Shown here: positions 17,246 through 26,467 of the stretch, piece after piece | Layout of the letters: every line of letters begins with the position of its first letter | How positions within the stretch are numbered: position 1 is the stretch's first letter | NCBI RefSeq assembly: GCF_003034995.1 | Contig: NZ_PZKF01000018.1 | Coordinates: 1-59,192 of the forward strand | DNA length: 59,192 bases | Origin: Phaeovulum veldkampii DSM 11550 | Lineage (GTDB): Bacteria; Pseudomonadota; Alphaproteobacteria; Rhodobacterales; Rhodobacteraceae | Reading direction: 5' to 3' | The notes under the pieces: generated by a model | Told to the model about the DNA's origin: nothing | What the model saw: only the letters and a program-made list of their open reading frames with translations | The model's database searches: none | Made by a program: the position numbers and the translations under genes

Positions 17246-18522
17246 TGCTTGCCCCCCCGGATCGACTGCACCACCGGATAGCGCGCGAACAGCCGCGCCC
17301 GCAGGATCACCCCCCACAGCACCACCGCGCCCGCCAGATGCGCCAACCCCAGTTCCGCGGGGCTGCCGCGCAGCACCGCCAGCACCCCCAGCGCCGATTG
17401 CAGCACCAGCACCAGAGCAAGCGCCGTGAAAGCGCCACGGGTAACGGGATGCGGGCTGCGGCGACTGCGCCAGACAGCCACAAGGCCCAGCACCACCAGC
17501 AGATAGCCCGCGCCCCGATGCGCAAACTGCACCAGCGCGGGATCACGCAGCGCCTCGGGCCAGCGCAGCGCCGCCAGCACCTCGACCGGCAGCACCTTCC
17601 CGGCCATCATCGGCCAGTCGGCAAAGCCGCGCCCGGCGTCGATCCCGGCCAGCAGCCCGCCCAGCAGGATTTGCGCAAAGGCGAAAAACATCATCCCGGT
17701 GGCCAGAGCCAACAGCCGCGGCTCGCCCAGACGGCGGGCCTGCAACAGGGCCACATCCGACCGCGCCAGCTTCAGCCATGGCCACAGCAACATCCCCAGC
17801 GCAGCAAAGCCGAGCGCCGCGGCCAGCGCCGCCCGCCACGGGGCAAGCTGCGCCAGAACTGCCGCCCGCCCCGGCCACAGCGGCGCCTGCGGCAGTGCCG
17901 CAGGGTCAAGCCCCGCCAGTTGCACCAGCCGCGCGGTCTGCACCAATGCCTGATCGGCCAGCACCCCCGCAGAACCGCCAAGGCTCAGCGCCGCCGCCGC
18001 GATCAGCACCAGCCCGACCAGCCCCTGCGCCCCCGCCATGCCGGCCGGAAATCGCCGCATCAGCGCAAAGCCCAGCCAGCCCAGCAACCAGACCAAAACC
18101 GCCGCCAGCACGGCCACCATCTGCCCCCAATGCGCCCAGTATAGCGGCTGGAACGCTGCCAGGGTCAGCCCCGCCTCGGGCGCGGCCAAAGGTGATGCTC
18201 CGCCCGGCGGCGTCAGCAGCATCAAGGCTGGCACCGCAGGGGGTGGCTGCACCGCGGCCAGCGCGGCGACCCAACCGGCCGCATCCATCGGCGGCACCAG
18301 CGACAACGGCGCCTGCCACAGCGCGGCGGCCAGGTCGGCATCGCTCAGCCGCAGCCATGCGGCCGCCATCAACGCCGCCAGCACCAGCACCGACACCAGC
18401 GCGAGCCAGACCCGGATCGGCCCGCGCGCGCCGCGCTGCGGGCGCGCGTCGATCATGCCGCCCTGCGGCACCGGCGCCTGCGGGGTTGCGACCTCTTCGA
18501 AGATGGAGCGTTTCTTGGCCAT
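17242..18522 (-). CDS. COX15/CtaA-family protein with a degenerate N-terminal half
   Basis: A 426-residue polytopic protein of the haem A synthase family. The N-terminus MAKKRSIFEEV and the C-terminal half fit COX15: QILLGGLLAGIDAGRGF, LVQFAHRGAGYLL (His335) and LGLAHLAGAVVLW (His395). The N-terminal half does not: where the family has a WGHR-type motif there is YWAHWGQM (128-135), and no His is found where the second ligand of that half should be; the only histidines are 131, 335, 358 and 395. The start is supported by GGGAGGCGGCC before ATG. It is coupled to the M32 gene. It may be a diverged paralogue and not a working haem A synthase. Confidence 0.8.
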   Translation of the reverse strand: MAKKRSIFEEVATPQAPVPQGGMIDARPQRGARGPIRVWLALVSVLVLAALMAAAWLRLSDADLAAALWQAPLSLVPPMDAAGWVAALAAVQPPPAVPALMLLTPPGGASPLAAPEAGLTLAAFQPLYWAHWGQMVAVLAAVLVWLLGWLGFALMRRFPAGMAGAQGLVGLVLIAAAALSLGGSAGVLADQALVQTARLVQLAGLDPAALPQAPLWPGRAAVLAQLAPWRAALAAALGFAALGMLLWPWLKLARSDVALLQARRLGEPRLLALATGMMFFAFAQILLGGLLAGIDAGRGFADWPMMAGKVLPVEVLAALRWPEALRDPALVQFAHRGAGYLLVVLGLVAVWRSRRSPHPVTRGAFTALALVLVLQSALGVLAVLRGSPAELGLAHLAGAVVLWGVILRARLFARYPVVQSIRGGKQ

Positions 18523-18578
18523 GGCCGCCTCCCTGCTGTCGCGGCGCAGACTAGGCGCGCGCGCGGGGGCCTTCAAGG

Positions 18579-19313
18579 TCAGCCGTCGCGCTTGCGAACA
18601 ATCTGCCGCAGCATCCCGTGCAGGGTCTGCACATCGGCCCGCGTCAGGCCCAGCCGCCCCCACATATTGCGCAGGTTGAGCTTCATGTTGGCGGCCTTGT
18701 GGGGAGGAAAGAAAAAGCCCGCCTCTGCCAGCCGCTCTTCGTAATGATCGCCCAGCTTCTCGATCTCCAGCCGACTGGCCATGTCGGCCCCCGCCAGCCC
18801 CGACTGCACCGCAGGCCCGTCATGGCCCTGCCGCGCCCATTCATAGCCCGTCAGCAGAACCGCCTGCGCCAGATTGAGCGAGGGGAAATCGGGGTTTACC
18901 GGCACCGTAACAATGGCATTCGCGCGCGAAACATCTTCGTTTTCCAACCCCGTGCGTTCGGGGCCGAACAACACTCCCACCCGCGCCCCCTGCCCGATCA
19001 GGGCGCGGGCCTGGGCCATTGCGGCCTCGGGCGTGTAGATCGGCTTGGTCAGTTCGCGCCCGCGCGCTGTGGTGGCAAAGACGAAATCGCAATCGGCAAT
19101 CGCGCCCGGCACATCGGCAAAGACCCCGGCGCGGTCCAGCACCCGCCCCGCCGCCCCCGAGGCCATCGCCACCGCGCGCGGATTGGGCCAGCCGTCGCGC
19201 GGATCGGTCAGACGCAGGGTGTCCAGACCAAAATTCAGCATCGCGCGCGCGGCGGCGCCGATATTCTCGCCCATCTGGGGCCGCACGAGGATGAAAACAG
19301 GCTTGGCTTGCAT
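18579..19313 (-). CDS. trmJ: tRNA (cytidine/uridine-2'-O-)-methyltransferase, TrmJ type
   Basis: A 244-residue SPOUT-class methyltransferase for tRNA position 32. FILVRPQMGENIGAAARAM is at the N-terminus, GVLFGPERTGLENED in motif 2, and VPVNPDFPSLNLAQAVLL in motif 3, forming the trefoil-knot SAM site. The C-terminal helical extension typical of TrmJ (NMWGRLGLTRADVQTLHGMLRQI) is present. It lies upstream of the COX15-like gene on the same strand (56 bp gap) and is divergent from the ThiE-like gene. Confidence 0.92.
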   Translation of the reverse strand: MQAKPVFILVRPQMGENIGAAARAMLNFGLDTLRLTDPRDGWPNPRAVAMASGAAGRVLDRAGVFADVPGAIADCDFVFATTARGRELTKPIYTPEAAMAQARALIGQGARVGVLFGPERTGLENEDVSRANAIVTVPVNPDFPSLNLAQAVLLTGYEWARQGHDGPAVQSGLAGADMASRLEIEKLGDHYEERLAEAGFFFPPHKAANMKLNLRNMWGRLGLTRADVQTLHGMLRQIVRKRDG

Positions 19314-19394
19314 GACCCGTCCTTACGCGGGCGCGCAGGTGCTGGCAAGGCAGCGCGCCTTGCGCTAACAGGGGCAAAAGCCCGAGGAACCGCC

Positions 19395-20015
19395 ATGGCC
19401 GATCAAGACCGCCCGCAAATCTATCTGATCACCCCGCCCCACTTCGACCTCGACACCTTCCCCGACCGGCTGGCCGCGGTGCTCGATGCCGCCGATGTGG
19501 CCTGTCTGCGCCTTGCGCTGGCCGCCGCAGACGAAGACGCGGTGGGCCGCGCCGCCGACGCCTGCCGGATGGTCGCGCATGAGCGGGACGTGGCGGTCGT
19601 GATCGAAACCCATCTGAAGCTGGTAGAACGCCACGGCCTTGACGGCGTGCATCTGACCGACGGCGCGCGATCAGTCCGCGCCGCGCGCAAGGATCTGGGG
19701 GCCGATGCGATCATCGGCGCCTATTGCGGCGCCACCCGGCACGAGGGCATGAACGCCGCCGAGGCGGGGGCCGATTATGTCTGCCTCGGCCCGGTGGGCG
19801 ACACGCTGCTGGGCACCACGCCGCGCGCAGAACGCGACCTGTTCGCCTGGTGGTCGGAAATGATCGAAGTGCCGGTGGTGGCCGAAGGCGCGCTGACGCC
19901 TGCGCTGGTGGCCGATCTGGCGCCGGTCACAGACTTCTTTGCCTTCGGTCCCGAAATCTGGACCGACGAAGACCCGGTGGCCGCTCTGCGCAGCCTGATC
20001 GCGGCGATGGGCTGA
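19395..20015 (+). CDS. Thiamine phosphate synthase family protein (ThiE/TenI-like)
   Basis: A 206-residue TIM-barrel protein. Family landmarks are IYLITPP at the start, ERHGLDGVHLTDG (GVHL motif), IGAYCGATRHEGMNAAEAGADYVCLGPV and VVAEGALTPAL. GAGGAACCGCC precedes ATG 19395. It is an isolated gene with no thiM, thiD or thiC beside it, and the pyrophosphate-binding Ser/Gly segments are loose (ATRHEGM where ThiE has a cleaner motif), so it may be a TenI-like or moonlighting member. The gene ends 6 bp before repeat copy B. Confidence 0.8.
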   Translation: MADQDRPQIYLITPPHFDLDTFPDRLAAVLDAADVACLRLALAAADEDAVGRAADACRMVAHERDVAVVIETHLKLVERHGLDGVHLTDGARSVRAARKDLGADAIIGAYCGATRHEGMNAAEAGADYVCLGPVGDTLLGTTPRAERDLFAWWSEMIEVPVVAEGALTPALVADLAPVTDFFAFGPEIWTDEDPVAALRSLIAAMG

Positions 20016-20020
20016 GCACG

Positions 20021-20145
20021 CCGGTCGCGGCACCGCGCGGCGGAAGCCTCCGGCGGGGATATTTGGACCAAGATGAAATCGCAGCCCTTTCATCTTGGCC
20101 AAAATATCCCCCGCGGAGCGTTCCGCAGGCGCCGCAAGCGACCGG
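20021..20145. repeat. Long inverted-repeat element, copy B
   Basis: Same architecture as copy A: GGAAGCCTCCGGCGGGGATA... reading to AAGATGAAA, a short loop, then TTTCATCTTGG... to the CCGCAAGCGACCGG end. The outer left arm is decayed (CCGGTCGCGGCACCG). It sits exactly between two convergent genes (ThiE-like and tgt) and may terminate both. Confidence 0.88.
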
Positions 20146-20150
20146 CCGGG

Positions 20151-21377
<1,227 letters not shown>

Positions 21378-21431
21378 TTACGCGGGCGGCACAATCCCTA
21401 TATATTCACTCGACAATAGCGCGAGAACATC

Positions 21432-21797
21432 ATGACGGCCGAAGCCTCCTCTCCCCTTCAAGGGGCCCCGCTGATCCAGCCCTCGACCACCGATCATCCG
21501 CTGTATGAGCCGGTGGTGGAGGCGATCAAGACGGTGTTCGACCCGGAAATTCCGGTCAACATCTATGATCTGGGTCTGATTTACACGATCACCGTTACCG
21601 AGGATGCGCTGGTCGAGGTCACGATGACGCTGACCGCGCCGGGCTGCCCGGTGGCGGGCGACATGCCGGGCTGGGTGCGCGATGCGGTCGAGTCCGTTCC
21701 CGGCGTGCGGCAGGCGGGCGTGAATCTGGTGTTCGAGCCCGAATGGGGCATGGACATGATGTCCGACGAGGCCCGTCTGGAACTGGGGTTCATGTGA
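21432..21797 (+). CDS. sufT: SUF-system assembly protein with MIP18/DUF59 domain
   Basis: A 121-residue MIP18-family protein: YDPEIPVNIYDLGL-type motif (VFDPEIPVNIYDLGLIY), MTLTAPGCPVAGDMP with the conserved Cys, and VFEPEWGMDMMSDEARLELG at the end. Members help mature or deliver Fe-S clusters. Its stop and the start of the A-type carrier overlap by one base (TGATG), so the two work together. The rest of the suf operon is not here; this is a detached suf pair. Confidence 0.88.
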   Translation: MTAEASSPLQGAPLIQPSTTDHPLYEPVVEAIKTVFDPEIPVNIYDLGLIYTITVTEDALVEVTMTLTAPGCPVAGDMPGWVRDAVESVPGVRQAGVNLVFEPEWGMDMMSDEARLELGFM

Positions 21798-22156
21798 TGA
21801 AGATGCCCGCACCGAAAACCCCCGTCACGCTGACGCCTGCCGCGGTGGCGCAGGTGCGCCGCCTGATGGAGAAGACCGGCGCGGCGGGCCTGCGATTGGG
21901 CATCAAGAAGGGTGGTTGTGCGGGGATGGAATATACCATCGAGCCGGTGCAGGTGGCCGACCCGATGGATGTGGCGATCGAGCAGGACGGCGCGCAGGTG
22001 CTGATCGCGCCGATGGCGCAGATGTTCCTGTTCGGCACCGAGATCGACTATGTCAGCGATGTGCTGGAATCGGGGTTCCGGTTCAACAACCCCAATGTGG
22101 TCGAGGCCTGCGGCTGCGGCGAATCGATCAAGTTCGGCGACGTGCCCACCCTCTGA
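21797..22156 (+). CDS. sufA: A-type Fe-S carrier (HesB/IscA/SufA)
   Basis: A 119-residue Fe-S scaffold/carrier. The three conserved cysteines are visible: LGIKKGGCAGMEYTI (Cys about 43) and the C-terminal EACGCGESI pair. Strand pattern and length fit the family. The start overlaps the sufT stop. Which of IscA, SufA or ErpA it equals cannot be told; the neighbour favours SUF. Confidence 0.9.
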   Translation: MKMPAPKTPVTLTPAAVAQVRRLMEKTGAAGLRLGIKKGGCAGMEYTIEPVQVADPMDVAIEQDGAQVLIAPMAQMFLFGTEIDYVSDVLESGFRFNNPNVVEACGCGESIKFGDVPTL

Positions 22157-22245
22157 CCGGTTTGCCGGACCGCGCGCTTTTGCGCTTTGCGCGCGTCGCC
22201 GGTTTTGCCTAATGTCCCCTCGGTCGATTTCAAGGGAGGAAAGAC

Positions 22246-22992
22246 ATGCGGCGGAAACTGGCAGCAGGCAACTGGAAGATGAATGGCACGCGGGCGAGCC
22301 TTGCCGAGGTCGAGGCGCTGATCGCGGCGCATCCCGAACCCGCCTGTGACGTGCTGCTGTGCCCCCCCGCAACCCTGATCGCCTGGATGGCGGACCGGAT
22401 CGGCGCGGCCCCGGTGGCGGTTGGCGGGCAGGATTGCCATGCCAGGGCCTCGGGCGCGCATACCGGCGATATTGCGGCGGGCCAACTGGCCGATGCGGGC
22501 GCGAGCCATGTGATTCTGGGCCATTCCGAGCGTCGGGCGGATCACGGCGAAACCGATGCAATGGTGTGCGCCAAGACCGTCGCCGCCCATGACGCCGGGC
22601 TGGTGGCGGTGGTCTGCCTGGGCGAGACGGAGGCCGAGCGCGATGCGGGGACCACGCTGGCGGTGATCGGGGCGCAACTGGCAGGTTCGCTGCCCGAGGG
22701 TTGCACCGGGCACAACACGGTGATCGCCTATGAGCCGGTCTGGGCGATCGGCACCGGCCGCACGCCGACGCTGGGCCAGATTGCCGAAGTCCATGATTTT
22801 CTGCGCGCCGAACTGGTCAACCGCTTTGGCGCCGAGGGCGGGGCGATGCGGTTGCTCTATGGCGGGTCGGTCAAGCCGTCGAACGCGACCGAGATCTTTG
22901 CCACCTCGAACGTGGATGGCGCGCTGGTCGGCGGAGCCAGCCTGACGGCGGCGGATTTTGGCGCGATCATCGCGGCGCTGGACGCGGCCTGA
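22246..22992 (+). CDS. tpiA: Triosephosphate isomerase
   Basis: Interconverts DHAP and glyceraldehyde-3-phosphate. At 248 residues: [10 protein letters not shown] with the substrate Lys, GHSERR with the catalytic His, [11 protein letters not shown] with the catalytic Glu in the loop-6 hinge, and [10 protein letters not shown] for phosphate binding. GGAGGAAAG lies before the ATG. A stand-alone gene ending next to repeat copy E and convergent with the AsnC-type regulator. Confidence 0.97.
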   Translation: MRRKLAAGNWKMNGTRASLAEVEALIAAHPEPACDVLLCPPATLIAWMADRIGAAPVAVGGQDCHARASGAHTGDIAAGQLADAGASHVILGHSERRADHGETDAMVCAKTVAAHDAGLVAVVCLGETEAERDAGTTLAVIGAQLAGSLPEGCTGHNTVIAYEPVWAIGTGRTPTLGQIAEVHDFLRAELVNRFGAEGGAMRLLYGGSVKPSNATEIFATSNVDGALVGGASLTAADFGAIIAALDAA

Positions 22993-23008
22993 GGGCGGTT
23001 GACGGGGA

Positions 23009-23061
23009 GCCGGGGGCGCTGCCCCCGGACCCCCGGGATATTTGCACCAAGATGAAGGGGG
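23009..23061. repeat. Intergenic repeat, short variant (copy E)
   Basis: A CCGGGGGC-GCT-GCCCCCGG hairpin is followed by CCCGGGATATTTGCACCAA and GATGAAGGGGG, the same GGGATATTT...CAAGATGAA core as the longer copies but without the mirrored arm. It lies between the convergent tpiA and AsnC-type genes. Confidence 0.75.
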
Positions 23062-23067
23062 CCGGGG

Positions 23068-23529
23068 TCAGAGCGGTAGCAGCGTGGTGGATTTGATTTC
23101 TTCCATCGACAGCAGCGCCGTGACGTTGTGGATTTTCACCTCGGCAATCAGCGCCTGATAGAACTGGTCATAGGCGCGCGCGTTGCGGACCCGGACCTTG
23201 AGGATATAGTCGATGTCGCCCGCAAGCCGATGCGCCTCAAGCACCTCGGGGCGGGCGCGCAGCGTGGTCAGAAAGCGGTGCTGCCAGTCGGCCTCGTGTT
23301 CGGAGGTGCGGATCAGCACGAAAAAGCAGGCCTCAAGCCCCAGCGCCTCGGGGTCGAGCAGCACCGTCTGGCGGCCGATCACGCCCTGATCCTTCATCTT
23401 GCGGATACGGTTCCAGACCGGCGTTTTCGACGAGCCCACCTTGCGGGCGATATCATCCAGCGACTGGCTGGCATCTTCTTGCAACTGGGCCAGAATCTTC
23501 CGGTCCATCTCGTCCAGACGGACGGCCAT
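23068..23529 (-). CDS. Lrp/AsnC-family transcriptional regulator
   Basis: A 153-residue regulator. The N-terminal HTH is LDEMDRKILAQLQEDASQSLDDIARKVGSSKTPVWNRIRKM (read in part), and the C-terminal RAM ligand domain contains ACFFVLIRTS, HRLAGDIDYILKVRV and ALLSMEEIKSTTLLPL. GGGAGA 6 nt before ATG 23529 fixes the start. It is divergent from fpr; two perfect 17-bp palindromes lie between, so it probably controls itself and perhaps fpr. The ligand may be an amino acid. Confidence 0.92.
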   Translation of the reverse strand: MAVRLDEMDRKILAQLQEDASQSLDDIARKVGSSKTPVWNRIRKMKDQGVIGRQTVLLDPEALGLEACFFVLIRTSEHEADWQHRFLTTLRARPEVLEAHRLAGDIDYILKVRVRNARAYDQFYQALIAEVKIHNVTALLSMEEIKSTTLLPL

Positions 23530-23616
23530 TTGGTCTCTCCCGGTTTGGAACAGGCGTCTCCCTGTGTGCAGGATAGCGGCCCGCTGTCCCGCCCGGCAAG
23601 GCACTAGCAACGGTGG

Positions 23617-23633
23617 GCAGGAAAATTTCCTGC
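23617..23633. promoter_or_regulatory. Perfect palindrome, candidate operator (site 1)
   Basis: GCAGGAAA-A-TTTCCTGC, 8-bp perfect arms around one base, about 84-104 bp upstream of the AsnC-type gene. AsnC-family proteins bind such 15-17 bp dyads with AT-rich centres. Assignment to this regulator is inference from position. Confidence 0.5.
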
Positions 23634-23718
23634 GTTCGGGCCGAACGACGCCGCGCTGCGGTGTGCGCGACGCAGCCGGGGCGCGGACCGAGGATGACCA
23701 TCGGTCGCTGTCCTGCGG

Positions 23719-23735
23719 CGGAAAGTGACTTTCCG
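23719..23735. promoter_or_regulatory. Perfect palindrome, candidate operator (site 2)
   Basis: CGGAAAGT-G-ACTTTCCG, again 8-bp arms around one base, 62 bp before the fpr GTG. Its centre is 102 bp from that of site 1, near ten helical turns, so one oligomer could bridge both. Confidence 0.5.
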
Positions 23736-23796
23736 GTCCGGGATTTCCGTCTTAAAAGGTCGGGAATCACTGGTCCAGAAACAGGACGGAATTGCC

Positions 23797-24606
23797 GTGA
23801 ACGACGCCTCCCCCTCCACCGCCCGCGTGCTTCCCGATGCCCAGACCGTGACCGAGGTCACGCATTGGACCGACACGCTGTTTTCGTTCCGCGTGACGCG
23901 GCCGCAAAGCTTGCGTTTCCGGTCGGGCGAGTTTGTGATGATCGGGCTGCTGGACGAGGCCGGAAAGCCGATCCAGCGCGCCTATTCGATCGCCTCGCCG
24001 TCGTGGGACGAGGAACTGGAGTTCTACTCGATCAAGGTGCAGGACGGCCCACTGACCTCGCGGTTGCAGCACATCAAGGTGGGCGACCAGATCATCCTGC
24101 GCCCGAAACCCGTGGGCACGCTGGTGCATGATGCCCTGCTGCCGGGCAAGCGGATCTGGTTTCTGGCCACCGGCACCGGGATCGCACCCTTTGCCAGCCT
24201 GATGCGCGACCCTGAGACCTATGAAAAATATGACGAAGTCATCATGATGCACACCTGCCGTCAGGTGGCCGAACTGGAATATGGGCGGCAGTTGGTGGAG
24301 AGCCTGAACGACGATCCGTTGATCGGCGAAATGGTGGCGGGCAAGCTGAAATACTATCCCACCACCACGCGCGAAGAATTCCACCACATGGGGCGCATCA
24401 CCGACAACCTGACCTCGGGCAAGGTGTTTGCCGATCTGGGCATCACGCCGATGGACCGCGAACATGACCGCGCGATGGTTTGCGGCAGCCTGGCTTTCAA
24501 CCTGGATGTGAAGGCGGTTCTGGAGGGATTCGGGCTGCGCGAGGGCGCCAACAGCGAACCGCTGGAATATGTGGTCGAAAAGGCCTTTGTGGGCGACGGC
24601 GTCTGA
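23797..24606 (+). CDS. fpr: Ferredoxin (flavodoxin)-NADP+ reductase
   Basis: A 269-residue FAD enzyme moving electrons between NADPH and ferredoxin or flavodoxin, with a role in oxidative stress or Fe-S and P450 electron supply. FAD site: RAYSIASPSWDEELEFYSIKV (RxYS, read in part). NADP site: LATGTGIAPFASLMRD. The C-terminal VVEKAFVGDGV is the bacterial subclass I ending. It strongly resembles Rhodobacter Fpr, whose N-terminus favours the GTG start at 23797 after AGGACGGA. A perfect-stem terminator follows. Confidence 0.95.
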   Translation: MNDASPSTARVLPDAQTVTEVTHWTDTLFSFRVTRPQSLRFRSGEFVMIGLLDEAGKPIQRAYSIASPSWDEELEFYSIKVQDGPLTSRLQHIKVGDQIILRPKPVGTLVHDALLPGKRIWFLATGTGIAPFASLMRDPETYEKYDEVIMMHTCRQVAELEYGRQLVESLNDDPLIGEMVAGKLKYYPTTTREEFHHMGRITDNLTSGKVFADLGITPMDREHDRAMVCGSLAFNLDVKAVLEGFGLREGANSEPLEYVVEKAFVGDGV

Positions 24607-24627
24607 CAGCGCCAGCCTCCCGAACGC

Positions 24628-24659
24628 AAAACGCCGCGCGATCACTCGCGCGGCGTTTT
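24628..24659. terminator. Bidirectional intrinsic terminator
   Basis: A perfect 14-bp stem AAAACGCCGCGCGA / TCGCGCGGCGTTTT with a TCAC loop. A run on one side and T run on the other let it stop fpr (+) and the convergent Ala-rich gene (-). Confidence 0.88.
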
Positions 24660-24678
24660 CGTCATATCATGCCAAGCA

Positions 24679-25068
24679 TCAGGGCTTGGGGGCCTCGGGG
24701 GTCGCGGGCAGGGCATCAGCCGCCCCTTCAAGCGCCTCGCTCGCCGCGTTGAGCGCGTCAGTGGCCGCTTCGGTGGCGGCGGCTCCCGCCTCGGTGGCCG
24801 CGTCAGTTACCGCATCGGCGGCGGCGTCAACCGCATTGCCCGCGGCCTCGGTCGCGGCGGTGGCAGCCTGGCCCGCGGCCTCGACCGCGGCATCGGCCGC
24901 TTCGCCAGCGGCGGTGGCGGCTTCGCTGGCGGCTTCGGCAGCGTCGCTCGCCGCATCGGCGGCCGGTGCGGCAACCTCGGCGGGCGCCACCGTTTTGGTG
25001 CTGTTGTAGTAGTAATATCCGCCCGCCGCAGCGGCCAGAAGAATGACCAGAATAACAAGTTTGTTCAT
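24679..25068 (-). CDS. Membrane-anchored Ala-rich helical protein
   Basis: A 129-residue protein. The start MNKLVILVILLAAAAGGYYYYNS gives one N-terminal membrane anchor (or uncleaved signal). Residues about 32-118 are low-complexity Ala/Glu/Asp/Thr in short degenerate repeats (AAEAAT, AADAAV, AATAATEAAG, AADAVTDAAT) with acidic residues every few positions, resembling LEA-like or amphipathic helical rods. It ends PATPEAPKP. GGGAGTGGGTC precedes the ATG. Likely projects into the periplasm. It is divergent from infC. No known function. Confidence 0.75.
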   Translation of the reverse strand: MNKLVILVILLAAAAGGYYYYNSTKTVAPAEVAAPAADAASDAAEAASEAATAAGEAADAAVEAAGQAATAATEAAGNAVDAAADAVTDAATEAGAAATEAATDALNAASEALEGAADALPATPEAPKP

Positions 25069-25238
25069 GACCCACTCCCATCTTGCAAGAGGTCTGCGTT
25101 CCAGTGCCCGCAATATGGGCAATCTGCCCGCAATTGTAAGGGCACGAAATGCCACGCCTTGCGATTTGAGTTGAAACCACGCCTTTGCACGTCTAGTTTG
25201 CGCCACAATCAGCCGATGGCCACAGAAGGAGTCCCACC

Positions 25239-25778
25239 ATAGCCCGCAGACCGCACAATGCCCCGCCCCAGCGCGAGACTGGTCCCCGTATCAACGACCG
25301 TATCCGCGCCCCGGAAATCCGCCTGATTGGCGCGGATGGCGAAAACGTGGGTGTCGTTACCCCGGCCAGGGCGATGGCCATGGCCGAGGAAGTTGGACTC
25401 GATCTGGTGGAGATTTCTCCGACCGCCGTTCCCCCGGTCTGCAAGATCATGGATTTCGGCAAGTTCAAGTATGAGCAGCAAAAGCGTGAGGCCGAGGCCC
25501 GCAAGAAGCAGCACATCATCGAAATCAAGGAAATCAAGTTCCGCCCCGGCACCGACACGCATGACTATGAGGTCAAGATGCGGTCGGTGATGAAGTTCCT
25601 GGACGAGGGCGACAAGGTCAAGGTGACGCTGCGCTTCCGCGGCCGGGAAATGGCGCATCAGCAGCTCGGGCTGGAATTGCTGAATCGCGTGGCGGCCGAT
25701 GTCGGTGATGCAGGCAAGGTTGAATCGATGCCCAAGCTGGAAGGCCGCCAGATGGTGATGATGATCGCGCCGAAATAA
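25239..25778 (+). CDS. infC: Translation initiation factor IF-3, with ATA start codon
   Basis: A 179-residue IF-3. The N-domain begins [19 protein letters not shown]; the linker is [16 protein letters not shown]; the C-domain carries [17 protein letters not shown] and ends [13 protein letters not shown]. No ATG, GTG or TTG lies at the right place: the codon 7 nt after the strong AAGGAG (25226-25231) is ATA (25239-25241), in frame. IF-3 rejects non-standard start codons, so a rare start gives self-repression, as known for AUU in E. coli infC. A strong terminator follows, so the gene appears monocistronic here. Confidence 0.93.
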   Translation: MARRPHNAPPQRETGPRINDRIRAPEIRLIGADGENVGVVTPARAMAMAEEVGLDLVEISPTAVPPVCKIMDFGKFKYEQQKREAEARKKQHIIEIKEIKFRPGTDTHDYEVKMRSVMKFLDEGDKVKVTLRFRGREMAHQQLGLELLNRVAADVGDAGKVESMPKLEGRQMVMMIAPK

Positions 25779-25800
25779 GGCTGCCGATCACGATGAACAG

Positions 25801-25826
25801 AACCCTCCCGCAAGGGAGGGTTTTTT
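25801..25826 (+). terminator. Intrinsic terminator of infC
   Basis: AACCCTCCC / GGGAGGGTT 9-bp stem closed by a GCAA tetraloop and followed by T4 more (T6 in total), 22 bp after the infC stop. Confidence 0.93.
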
Positions 25827-25870
25827 CATGCCCCCCCCGCGCGGAGGAGGGGCTTGACCACACAGCGGGT

Positions 25871-26464
25871 TCAGAACGGGGCGTGGACGCCGACGCGGTC
25901 CTTGGGTGCGATCTGTTCAGGGATCACAAAGGCCACGACGATGAACACCGCCCCCAGCGAGATGCCCAGCACATCGCCCGGCAGCGCCGGAAACAGCGAT
26001 TCGTAATTCGTGCCGGGAACCTTGCCCAGCGTGACCTTGCCGCCAGCGAGATTTGCCAGCAGCCCCGTGGCCTTGATCGCATCATGTGACAGCGTGTAGG
26101 CCAGCGCGCCCAAAAGCCCGCCCAGCGCATAAACGATGGCATCGCGCCGCCCCGAGGCCGCCGCGCAAACCCCGGTGCCGGGGCAATAGCCTGACATCGC
26201 CCAGCCCGCGCCCAGCAACAGCCCGCCCACGAACACCCCCGCATAGGTGGCCTTGACCGACATATGGCCGACATCGACCAAACCCAGCATCTGGCCGCCA
26301 AAGGTCAGCACCGAGGCAACCCCGATCGCCAGCAAAATCGCCTTCATAAGGCCAAGGCTGCGCAGCGCGAGCATCCGGCCCAGAACGCTGGGGTTGGTGG
26401 CGCCCACCCGGTCCAGCACCATGCCAAAGGCGCCGCCGATCAGAAGTGCAAGAATGATCTGCAT
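25871..26464 (-). CDS. YeeE/YedE-family membrane protein, second half
   Basis: A 197-residue polytopic protein of the YeeE/YedE (thiosulfate uptake-like) family. It has about four to five membrane segments and the hallmark GWAMSGYCPGTGVCAAASG, with the conserved Cys that contacts the sulfur substrate. It is half the size of single-chain YeeE and is paired with the gene just upstream (3-bp gap), which holds the other Cys motif. Together they should form one pore for a sulfur compound such as thiosulfate. Confidence 0.88.
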   Translation of the reverse strand: MQIILALLIGGAFGMVLDRVGATNPSVLGRMLALRSLGLMKAILLAIGVASVLTFGGQMLGLVDVGHMSVKATYAGVFVGGLLLGAGWAMSGYCPGTGVCAAASGRRDAIVYALGGLLGALAYTLSHDAIKATGLLANLAGGKVTLGKVPGTNYESLFPALPGDVLGISLGAVFIVVAFVIPEQIAPKDRVGVHAPF

Positions 26465-26467
26465 CGC

